From: Christensenella sp. UBA1214
GTDB taxonomy: Bacteria; Bacillota; Clostridia; Christensenellales; CAG-138
Assembly (NCBI GenBank): GCA_002309375.1
Contig: DBXK01000013.1
Span: forward strand, 1-10,578
Reading direction: 5' to 3'
Length of the DNA: 10,578 nt
Shown here: piece by piece, positions 4,270 through 10,578 of the stretch
How the letters are laid out: each line of letters begins with the position of its first letter
Numbering within the stretch: position 1 is the first letter of the stretch
Made by a program: the position numbers and the translations under genes
The notes under the pieces: model-generated
Seen by the model: the letters and a program-made list of their open reading frames with translations, nothing else
Told to the model about the DNA's origin: nothing
Database searches by the model: none

Positions 4270-6660
4270 ATGATGATCGGAGAATCCAACGCCATGCGGG
4301 GCATGAACGACCGCATCAAGCTGCAGCGTCAGGCCAGCGTTTCCGCCGTCCCGACGCTTTCGATCGAGCGCGCAGTTCTCGTGACCGAGGCTTATAAGAT
4401 GTATGAAGGCAAGGTCTCGACTCCGGTCCTCCGCGCGCTGACGTTCAGGCATATCTGCGAAAACAAGGAGATCTGCATCAACGACCACGAGCTGATCGTC
4501 GGCGAACGCGGCCCGCGCCCCCATGCAGCGCCGACCTATCCGGAGCTTTGCTGCCATACGGTTGAGGATTTCAAAGTTCTTGACGAGCGCGACAAGATCT
4601 TCTTCAAGAACGACGAAGAGACCCGCCGCATCCAGCGGGAGGTCATCATCCCCTATTGGCAGGGCCGCGCCATCCGCGACCATATCATGTCCCAAATAAC
4701 GCCCGAATGGAAGGATTGTTATGAAGCCGGCATCTTCACCGAGTTCATGGAACAGCGTTCCCCCGGGCATACCGTTGCCGACGGCAAGATCTATCAGAAG
4801 GGCCTTCTGGATTTCAAGGCCGAGATCAAAGCCGTTCTGGACGGCATCGATTTCGTCCATGACATGAATGCCTATGCCAAGGCCGAGGAGCTGAAGGCAA
4901 TGGACATCGCCTGCGACGCGGTGATGATCTGGGCGAAGCGCTATGCGGAGAAGGCCCGCGAAATGGCGAAAACGGCGCCCGAGCCGAGAAGGACCGAGCT
5001 TATCCGGATCGCCGATAACTGCGAATGGGTGCCCGCCCATGCTCCGCGCACCTTCTATGAAGCGCTGCAGATGTATTTCTTCATCCATCTCGGCGTCATT
5101 ACCGAGCTGAACACCTGGGACGCCTACTGCCCCGGCAAGCTGGATCAGCATCTTTATCCCTTCTATAAGGCCGAGACCGAGGCCGGGACGCTCACGCGCG
5201 AGCAGGCCAAGGAATATCTTGAATCCTGGTGGATCAAATTCAACAACCAGCCCGCCCCGCCGAAGGTCGGCATCACGCTCAAGGAATCCGCCACCTATAC
5301 CGATTTCTGCAATATCAATATCGGCGGCGTTAAGCCCGACGGCACCGACGGCGTCAACGAGGTCTCCTATCTGCTGCTCGAGGTCATCGAGGAGATGCGT
5401 ATTTTGCAGCCCTCCACGAACGTTCAGATCTCCGCCGAAAACCCGGATAGATTCCTCATCGAGGCCTGCCGCGTCATCCGCGAGGGCATGGGCTTTCCCT
5501 CCGTTTTCAACAACGACGCCGTGGTGAAGGAGCTTCTTTTTCAGGGCAAATCCCTTGAGGACGCTCGTCAGGGCGGCACCTCCGGCTGCGTGGAGGTCGG
5601 CGCTTTCGGCAAGGAGGCGTACATCCTCACGGGCTATTTCAACACCGTGAAGGTGCTGGAAATCACCCTGCACAACGGAGTCGACCCGATGAGCGGCAAA
5701 AGGATCGGCCTCGAGACCGGCGACCCGCGGGAATTCAAGTCCATGGACGAGCTGATGGCCGCCTTCGAAAAGCAGATCGCATACTTCATCGACGTCGATA
5801 TCCGCGGCAACAACGTGATCGAAGCGCTCTACGCCGAAAAGATGCCCGCGCCGTTCCTTTCCGTGATCACGGACGACTGCATCAAAAACGCACGGGACTA
5901 TAACTGCGGCGGCGCCCGCTACAACTCCCGCTATATCCAGTTCGTGGGCCTCGGCTCCATCACCGACTGCTTCTCATCGATCAGGAAGCATGTTTTCGGC
6001 GACGGAACGATGACGATGGACCATATGCTGCGCGTCCTTGACGCCGATTTCGCCGGCTTCGAGAAGGAGCGCCTGATATTCCTCAACAAAACGCCGAAAT
6101 ACGGCAATGACGACGACGCGGCGGATGATCTGATAACGGATATCTTCGAGATCATCTATAAGCTCGTCAACGGCCGTCCGACTCCGATCGGCGGCACTTA
6201 CCGCGTTGAAATGCTTCCGACCACCTGCCACGTCTATTTCGGCTCCGTCCTCGGCGCGACGCCCGACGGCCGCAAAGCGGGAGTCGCCCTATCCGAAGGC
6301 ATCTCCCCCGTTCAGGGCGCGGACAGGAAGGGCCCCACCTCGGTCATCAAATCCGCCGCAAAGCTCGATCAGCTGCGCACAGGCGGCGCGCTGCTGAACC
6401 AGAAGTTCACTCCGGCTGTCCTGAGCGGCGAAGCCGGGCTCGAGCATCTGAAGGACCTGATCCGGACCTATTTCCGCATGAACGGGCACCACATCCAGTT
6501 CAATGTCGTGGATTCCGCCATGCTGCGCGACGCGCAGAAGACGCCGGAGAATTATAACGATCTTATAGTCCGTGTGGCCGGTTACAGCGATTATTTCAAC
6601 AATCTCACCGAAGAACTGCAGAACGAGATCATCCGGCGGACGGAGCAGTCCTGCTTCTGA
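4270..6660 (+). CDS. hypD: Glycyl radical enzyme, probable trans-4-hydroxy-L-proline dehydratase
   Basis: 796 residues. It has the cysteine loop GGTSGCVEVGAFGKEAY with Cys440 and Glu442, and the C-terminal glycyl radical motif RVAGYSDYFNN with Gly771. Compared with C. difficile HypD as I remember it (Cys434, Gly765), the Cys-to-Gly spacing is the same, 331 residues. Other remembered active-site residues fall at the expected places: Phe159, His167, Asp284, Ser340, Phe346, Glu442, Tyr456 and Thr651. FNNQPAPPKVGITLKES (324-340) and EAGIFTEFMEQR (152-163) are also HypD-like. HypD removes water from trans-4-hydroxy-L-proline, giving 1-pyrroline-5-carboxylate, in the cytoplasm of anaerobes. The single Cys followed by V-E rules out pyruvate formate-lyase, which has Cys-Cys. 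AGGAG (4254-4258) lies 11 bases before the ATG, slightly far; ATG at 4273 is the alternative. The activase gene is directly upstream. A proline-forming reductase gene is not in the window. Confidence 0.9.
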   Translation: MMIGESNAMRGMNDRIKLQRQASVSAVPTLSIERAVLVTEAYKMYEGKVSTPVLRALTFRHICENKEICINDHELIVGERGPRPHAAPTYPELCCHTVEDFKVLDERDKIFFKNDEETRRIQREVIIPYWQGRAIRDHIMSQITPEWKDCYEAGIFTEFMEQRSPGHTVADGKIYQKGLLDFKAEIKAVLDGIDFVHDMNAYAKAEELKAMDIACDAVMIWAKRYAEKAREMAKTAPEPRRTELIRIADNCEWVPAHAPRTFYEALQMYFFIHLGVITELNTWDAYCPGKLDQHLYPFYKAETEAGTLTREQAKEYLESWWIKFNNQPAPPKVGITLKESATYTDFCNINIGGVKPDGTDGVNEVSYLLLEVIEEMRILQPSTNVQISAENPDRFLIEACRVIREGMGFPSVFNNDAVVKELLFQGKSLEDARQGGTSGCVEVGAFGKEAYILTGYFNTVKVLEITLHNGVDPMSGKRIGLETGDPREFKSMDELMAAFEKQIAYFIDVDIRGNNVIEALYAEKMPAPFLSVITDDCIKNARDYNCGGARYNSRYIQFVGLGSITDCFSSIRKHVFGDGTMTMDHMLRVLDADFAGFEKERLIFLNKTPKYGNDDDAADDLITDIFEIIYKLVNGRPTPIGGTYRVEMLPTTCHVYFGSVLGATPDGRKAGVALSEGISPVQGADRKGPTSVIKSAAKLDQLRTGGALLNQKFTPAVLSGEAGLEHLKDLIRTYFRMNGHHIQFNVVDSAMLRDAQKTPENYNDLIVRVAGYSDYFNNLTEELQNEIIRRTEQSCF

Positions 6661-6682
6661 TCGGATCTCAGCGTTCCAATTC

Positions 6683-6721
6683 AAAAGGCGCCTGTTTCAT
6701 CAAGAACAGACGCCTTTTTTT
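6683..6721. terminator. Bidirectional rho-independent terminator shared by the two convergent units
   Basis: AAAAGGCG (6683-6690) pairs with CGCCTTTT (6711-6718). After one C/A mismatch, CTGTT (6692-6696) pairs with AACAG (6705-6709), leaving an 8-base loop. T-run 6715-6721 serves the plus-strand dehydratase gene (stop 6660). The A-run at 6683-6686 gives TTTT on the minus strand for the aldehyde dehydrogenase gene (stop at 6736). Confidence 0.87.
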
Positions 6722-6735
6722 GTTCGGACGGCTTA

Positions 6736-8154
6736 TTATTTTTCGAAAAGCTTCAGCAGCTTCATCTTCTTCTCCCCCGCTTTTCCGGTGTACGGATGCT
6801 CCCTCAGGGGCAGGTTGAAGCGCTTTTTGCCGAAGAGCACGGTCTGCGGGTGCGTAAATTCGCGGAAGCCCCATTCGCCGTGGTAGGCGCCCATTCCGGA
6901 ATGGCCGGTGCCGTTGAACGGCACGCCCTTGACCATCATGTGGATGCAAACTTCGTTGACGCATCCGCCGCCGAACTGCAGCGACGACATCACTTTTTTC
7001 GCCCACTTCTTGTCGGAAGTGAAGACATACATCGAAAGCGGATGCTCGCGCTCCGCGATGATATCGAGGATCTTTCCGACCTCCGCATCCTTATACGGAA
7101 CGACAGGCAGCAGCGGGCAGAAAAGCTCGTGCTTCACGATCTCCTCATCGGGTGAAACGGGATAAACGATCGTCGGCGCGAAGCGCACGGCCGCGCGGTC
7201 CCCCGTTCCGCCGAAGATCACGCGGTCACAGTATTCTTCGGTCAGCTTCTCGCATTTTTCAAATACCTTTTCCGTGATGAGCTTCGGATATTCCGGATTT
7301 TCCTCCGGCTTTTCGCCGATCTGGCGGATGAATTCCTTTTTAAGCTCCTCGAGGAACGGCTTTGCGACCTCCTCCGCGACGGCGATCTGGTTGATATTGA
7401 TGCAGATCTGCCCGGCGTTGCAGAGCTTGAAGAAGGCGATCTTGCGCGCGGCGTCGCGAAGATCCGCATCCTTCCGCACGATGCACCAGTTGCCGGTTTC
7501 GCCGCCGAGCTCGAGCGCGACCGAAGTCAGGTTATGCGAAGCCTTTTCGAGCACGTGTTTCGCGACGGCCGGGGAGCCTGTGTAGAAGATCTTGTCGAAG
7601 CGCTCATCGAGGCACATATCGGCAACATCGTGCCCGCCGTCGATGACCGTCACATATTCCTCCGGGAAGGTCTCCGCGACCAGCTTCTTGAGGGCGCGGG
7701 TGCTTGCCGCCGATTTGGAGCTCGTCTTCAGCACGGCTGTATTGCCGCCCGATATGCTTGCCGCGAGCACGCCGAGCGTCAGCAGGATCGGGAAATTGAA
7801 GGGGCTGATGATCAGCGAAACGCCGTAGGGCATCTTATAGACCTTCGTCCGCATGCTCGGGAAGCACATCAGCCCGCTGAAATGGTTCTCCGGCCTCGCC
7901 CAGCGCTTGAGGCCATGGAGGATCTCGTTGACTTCGACGATGATCGGCCCGAGATCGCAGAGATAGGCCTCGGTATTGCTCCTGCCGAGGTCTTCCCGGA
8001 GCGCTTCCTCGAGCAGCTTTTGATTATCTATGACAGCCTGCTTGAGCTTTTTCAGCTGTGCGATCCGCCATTTGACGTCGAGCGTTTTGCCGCTTTTGAA
8101 GAATTCCCGCTGTTTGAGAACTACGCCGTGAACTTTTTCCTGCGTGAAAGCCAT
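6736..8154 (-). CDS. NAD(P)-dependent aldehyde dehydrogenase, class-3-like, non-acylating
   Basis: 472 residues, the typical length of class 3 (ALDH3-type) enzymes. Expected reaction: aldehyde + NAD(P)+ + water to carboxylic acid, in the cytoplasm. Landmarks: SPFNFP (117-122) with Asn120; the cofactor-binding segment SGGNTAVLK (135-143); FYTGSPAVAKHVLEKA (190-205); ELGG (215-218) with general base Glu215; NAGQIC (246-251) with catalytic Cys251; and the C-terminal signature NGTGHSGMGAYHGEWGFREF (414-433). The residues after ELGG are ETGNW instead of the common K-S/N-P, which is unusual at the cofactor-side loop. Presence of Glu215 argues for acid formation rather than acyl-CoA formation. It follows the alcohol dehydrogenase gene by one base (TGA-A-ATG), last in its operon. 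Substrate not deducible. Confidence 0.92.
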   Translation of the reverse strand: MAFTQEKVHGVVLKQREFFKSGKTLDVKWRIAQLKKLKQAVIDNQKLLEEALREDLGRSNTEAYLCDLGPIIVEVNEILHGLKRWARPENHFSGLMCFPSMRTKVYKMPYGVSLIISPFNFPILLTLGVLAASISGGNTAVLKTSSKSAASTRALKKLVAETFPEEYVTVIDGGHDVADMCLDERFDKIFYTGSPAVAKHVLEKASHNLTSVALELGGETGNWCIVRKDADLRDAARKIAFFKLCNAGQICININQIAVAEEVAKPFLEELKKEFIRQIGEKPEENPEYPKLITEKVFEKCEKLTEEYCDRVIFGGTGDRAAVRFAPTIVYPVSPDEEIVKHELFCPLLPVVPYKDAEVGKILDIIAEREHPLSMYVFTSDKKWAKKVMSSLQFGGGCVNEVCIHMMVKGVPFNGTGHSGMGAYHGEWGFREFTHPQTVLFGKKRFNLPLREHPYTGKAGEKKMKLLKLFEK

Positions 8155-8155
8155 T

Positions 8156-9364
8156 TCAATAACCCCTCCTGATCTGGTCGAGCATCATGCGGATCTCGCT
8201 GTCCCGGAAGGTCCGCGAAGGCGAATAGTTGATCGAATCGGCGTCGATCATGCCGACGAGCTTGTCGTAATCGTTCTCCTGCAGCGCATCACAGCCGTTT
8301 TCGAGGCCGCAGAGCTCGAGGAGGCCCCGAAGCGCCGCAAGCAGCTTATCCGCTGCGGTCTCCTTCGCTTCAGCCTTTTCCGCAAGGCCGCAGTGCACCG
8401 CGAGCTCCGCAAGCTCCGTATAGCGGATGTTCTCCTGCGCGCCGACGACCGGCAGCAGGCACCAGGCGATCGCCTTGCCGTGCGGGATATGGTAGAGCGC
8501 GCCGATCGAATGCGCAAAGGCGTGAACGTATCCGGCAAGCTGCGTGTTGATCGCGTTCCCGCCGTAATGCGCGGCGAGCAGCGTCGCCTGCCGCGCTTCG
8601 ATATTCTTCGGATCTTCAAGCAGGATCGGCAGATTTTCGAGGATCAGCTTCACGCATTCCCTGCTCTTTCGGACGTCCTCATCCGAGGATCTGATGTCCG
8701 CAAGAAGCCCCTCGAGGCCGTGGCTGAGCGCGTCGATCGCGCACCAGGTCGTAACGCTCTTCGGCGCGCCGATCAGCAGCTCGCTGTCGAGGATGACGTA
8801 CGGCACCTCCATGCCGATGAGCACTGTCGAGCTCTTCGCGCCGTGCTTGTTTTTGATCACTGCGCCGACGGTGCATTCCGCTCCGGTGCCGGCGGTGCTC
8901 GGGATATTGATCATCGGCAGCGTGCCCCTTTTCACGAATGCGAATTTATGCAGGTAATGCGTGATCCCCTGCTTCGGGTGATTCGCCGCCGCCGCGATGA
9001 TCTTGCTCGAATCGAGCACGGAGCCGCCGCCGAGGGCAACGATGCAGTCCGCTCCGCATTCGGCCGCCATCCTGCGGCCTGCGTCGACGATCCTGACCGT
9101 CGGTTCCGAATCGATCTCGTGGAAAAGCGTATAAGGGATGCCGTGTTTTTTAAGCGATTCCTCGATTTTTTTATGCAGTCCGAGCGAATAAAGCGTTTGA
9201 TCCGTCACAAGAAGCACAGATTTGAAGCCGGCTTTTTCGCAGAGCGCGCCGACCTCCGCCCTTTTGCCGAAGCCCTCGATCAGCTCCGGTTCCGGCAGCG
9301 GCGCCGCCTTGATGACGGTGCCCGGCACCTTCCTGATGATCCTTCTTCCGGTATAGAATGCCAT
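8156..9364 (-). CDS. Iron-containing alcohol dehydrogenase
   Basis: 402 residues, typical of the group III (iron-dependent) alcohol dehydrogenases, which interconvert alcohols and aldehydes or ketones with NAD(P)H in the cytoplasm. The cofactor-binding motif is GGGSVLDSSK (112-121). STAGTGAECT (156-165) is the usual segment before the metal site. The four metal ligands are all present: Asp211 and His215 in IDALSHGLEG, His281 and His295 in HAFAHSIGALYHIPHGKA. The spacings of 4 and 14 residues are the same as in E. coli FucO as I recall it. The N-terminal domain begins close to the family start. GGGGAGGAA (complement of 9371-9379) lies six bases before the ATG. The stop of the flavoprotein gene is 20 bases upstream, and the aldehyde dehydrogenase follows after one base. 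An alcohol-aldehyde-acid relay is the natural reading; in which direction it runs is unknown. Confidence 0.93.
   Translation of the reverse strand: MAFYTGRRIIRKVPGTVIKAAPLPEPELIEGFGKRAEVGALCEKAGFKSVLLVTDQTLYSLGLHKKIEESLKKHGIPYTLFHEIDSEPTVRIVDAGRRMAAECGADCIVALGGGSVLDSSKIIAAAANHPKQGITHYLHKFAFVKRGTLPMINIPSTAGTGAECTVGAVIKNKHGAKSSTVLIGMEVPYVILDSELLIGAPKSVTTWCAIDALSHGLEGLLADIRSSDEDVRKSRECVKLILENLPILLEDPKNIEARQATLLAAHYGGNAINTQLAGYVHAFAHSIGALYHIPHGKAIAWCLLPVVGAQENIRYTELAELAVHCGLAEKAEAKETAADKLLAALRGLLELCGLENGCDALQENDYDKLVGMIDADSINYSPSRTFRDSEIRMMLDQIRRGY
8163..8170 (-). promoter_or_regulatory. Ribosome binding site of the aldehyde dehydrogenase, inside the preceding gene
   Basis: AGGAGGGG (complement of 8163-8170) lies eight bases before the ATG at 8154 and within the last codons of the alcohol dehydrogenase gene. 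The one-base gap between stop and start suggests the two are co-transcribed and translationally coupled. Confidence 0.8.
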
Positions 9365-9384
9365 TTTATGTTCCTCCCCCGATA

Positions 9385-10578
9385 TTACTTGCCGTACGAG
9401 ATCTTCTGAACGAGCTCGTACGCCTGTTTGATGACTGTTTTGAGACTTCCGACCTTGTCGCAGTCGCCGATGAAATAAATCTCCTTTTCCTGCTTCGTGC
9501 GGTTCTTTTTCTCCTTGAGTGAAGAAAAGCGTTCATCCGGCGAATAACCGACCGAGAGGATCACGGTATCCGCGGGGATCGCTTTTTCGCCTTCCGGGGT
9601 CTTTATCACGACGCCCCCGTCGGTGATGCTTTCGCAGGATGAATTCAGATACGCCGGGACCTTATGGAAGCGCAGCAGCTCACGGAGCATCGAGGAATTC
9701 GCCATGCAGATGCCCTTCGCGCCGACAAGATGCTCCGTCATCTCCACGATCGACGGATGCTTTCCCGAAAGGGCGAGCTCATACGCGATCTCGCAGCCGG
9801 TTAGTCCTCCGCCGATGATCACGACGCGGTCGCCGGCCTCCGCCCTGCCGTCGAGGAAATCCGCCGCGGTGATCGCCCTCTCAGCGCCGGGAATGCGCAG
9901 TTTTTTCGCGTGAGCGCCGGTCGCGATGACGACGATATCCGCATCGAGCCTTTCGATGTCGCCGATCTCGGTATTCATATGCACGGCGGCGCCGCTCTTT
10001 TGGAGAGAGCGCTTATACCATTCGAGCAGCTCCCTGTCCTTTTCCTTGAAGGACATCGCCGCAGCCGCGTTGAACACGCCGCCGAGGCGGTCGGTCTTTT
10101 CATAAAGATCGACCCTGTGCCCGCGCAGGCTCGCTTGGATCGCGGTCTCCATGCCGCCGATGCCGCCGCCGATCACGGCGATACGCTTCGGCGTTTTTGC
10201 GGGAGCATTGCTGTATTTCGTTTCGTTGTTCGTCCGGGGGTTCAGAACGCACCGGCCCATCTCGACGTGCATCGGGTCGATATCCGTGCCCTTCCCGTTC
10301 AGCCCGTTGAAGGGCAGGCATGCACCGTGGCAGGCGATGCAGGGGCGGACGTCCGCAAGGCGGTCTTCCCTGATTTTCGTGATGAATTCCGGGTCGCAGA
10401 GGAGCTGACGGCCGACGCCCATCGCGTCGATCCCGCCCCGCGCGATCGCTTCCGCCGCCGCGTCCGGCTGCATCCTTCCGGCGCAGACGACGGGCTTCGT
10501 CGTGAACTTCTTTATATGCTCAACGTAGGGAAGGTTCATGTTCAGCGGCGCATAGACCGGCGGATGCGCCCAGTACCA
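9385..10578 (-). CDS. Old Yellow Enzyme-type Fe-S flavoprotein (2,4-dienoyl-CoA reductase/enoate reductase family), 5' end outside window
   Basis: The frame is open to the window edge, giving 397 visible C-terminal residues; the full family is about 640-670, so the front of the flavin barrel is missing. The first residues (WYWAHPPVYAPLN, then KPVVCAGRM and MGVGRQLLCDPEF) are the end of the FMN-binding TIM barrel. The [4Fe-4S] linker follows: visible Cys80, Cys83, Cys87 (CIACHGAC) and Cys110 (RCVLNPRTNNE). Then come a GxGxxG fold (VIGGGIGGME), an ATGAHAKKLRIPGA strand, a second dinucleotide fold (VVIIGGGLTGCE) and a FAD-type FIGDC near the end. Members pass NAD(P)H electrons through FAD and Fe-S to FMN to reduce activated C=C bonds. 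The Cys87-Cys110 spacing (22 residues) is longer than the 11 or so I recall in FadH. It heads the operon part visible here. Substrate cannot be told. Confidence 0.9.
   Translation of the reverse strand, partial: WYWAHPPVYAPLNMNLPYVEHIKKFTTKPVVCAGRMQPDAAAEAIARGGIDAMGVGRQLLCDPEFITKIREDRLADVRPCIACHGACLPFNGLNGKGTDIDPMHVEMGRCVLNPRTNNETKYSNAPAKTPKRIAVIGGGIGGMETAIQASLRGHRVDLYEKTDRLGGVFNAAAAMSFKEKDRELLEWYKRSLQKSGAAVHMNTEIGDIERLDADIVVIATGAHAKKLRIPGAERAITAADFLDGRAEAGDRVVIIGGGLTGCEIAYELALSGKHPSIVEMTEHLVGAKGICMANSSMLRELLRFHKVPAYLNSSCESITDGGVVIKTPEGEKAIPADTVILSVGYSPDERFSSLKEKKNRTKQEKEIYFIGDCDKVGSLKTVIKQAYELVQKISYGK

Noticed and set aside
4252..5673. Long open frame (473 codons) on the minus strand opposite the glycyl radical enzyme
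   Set aside because: It is antisense to a clearly functional gene, its translation resembles no family, and GC-rich third positions of the real gene readily keep this frame open.
4270..6660. Pyruvate formate-lyase, choline TMA-lyase or propanediol dehydratase identity for the glycyl radical enzyme
   Set aside because: Pyruvate formate-lyase needs adjacent cysteines, absent here. The other dehydratases and lyases share the GCVE loop, but the FNNQPAPPKVGITLKES segment and the set of active-site residues fit hydroxyproline dehydratase better.
6736..8154. CoA-acylating aldehyde dehydrogenase
   Set aside because: The general base Glu in ELGG and class 3 C-terminal signature are present, both features of non-acylating enzymes.
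8144..9409. Long open frame (421 codons) on the plus strand opposite the alcohol dehydrogenase
   Set aside because: The minus-strand protein has all iron alcohol dehydrogenase motifs; the plus-strand translation is Arg/Asp/Ala-rich with no domain, a typical antisense shadow.

Overview
The window looks like a chromosomal segment of a strictly anaerobic, Gram-positive-type bacterium, most likely a moderately GC-rich gut clostridium. The reasons are an oxygen-sensitive glycyl radical enzyme with its radical-SAM activase, an iron-type alcohol dehydrogenase, an Fe-S/flavin ene-reductase, strong AGGAGG-like ribosome binding sites and consensus sigma-A promoters. This is inference; there is no rRNA or marker gene here.

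Layout. Positions 1-36 may hold the last codons of a plus-strand gene that starts outside the window, followed by a hairpin with a T-run. Positions 157-342 (minus) are a broken tyrosine recombinase: only the C-terminal catalytic tail survives, which points to an old integrated element. Positions 576-1601 (plus) encode a two-helix membrane protein with a DUF3592-type domain, driven by a near-consensus promoter and closed by a strong terminator. Facing it, 1678-2784 (minus) encodes an exported, membrane-anchored alpha/beta hydrolase of the DUF3089 type with a textbook TTGACA-17-TATAAT promoter. About 450 bases without a credible gene follow (2857-3303), holding several hairpins and a possible promoter.

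The core of the window is a two-gene plus-strand unit: a glycyl radical enzyme activase (3304-4206) and a glycyl radical enzyme (4270-6660). The latter's active-site pattern and residue spacing match trans-4-hydroxy-L-proline dehydratase (HypD). The activase would install a glycyl radical on Gly771, and the enzyme would dehydrate trans-4-hydroxyproline to 1-pyrroline-5-carboxylate. The usual partner, pyrroline-5-carboxylate reductase, is not in the window.

A tightly packed minus-strand unit converges on it: an Old Yellow Enzyme/2,4-dienoyl-CoA-reductase-type flavoprotein (9385 to beyond the right edge), an iron-dependent alcohol dehydrogenase (8156-9364) and a class-3-like aldehyde dehydrogenase (6736-8154). 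The two units share one hairpin terminator at 6683-6721. The three minus-strand enzymes look like one redox pathway (C=C reduction plus alcohol/aldehyde/acid interconversion) of unknown substrate. A link to hydroxyproline use is possible but not shown. I see no CRISPR array, tRNA, rRNA or complete mobile element.
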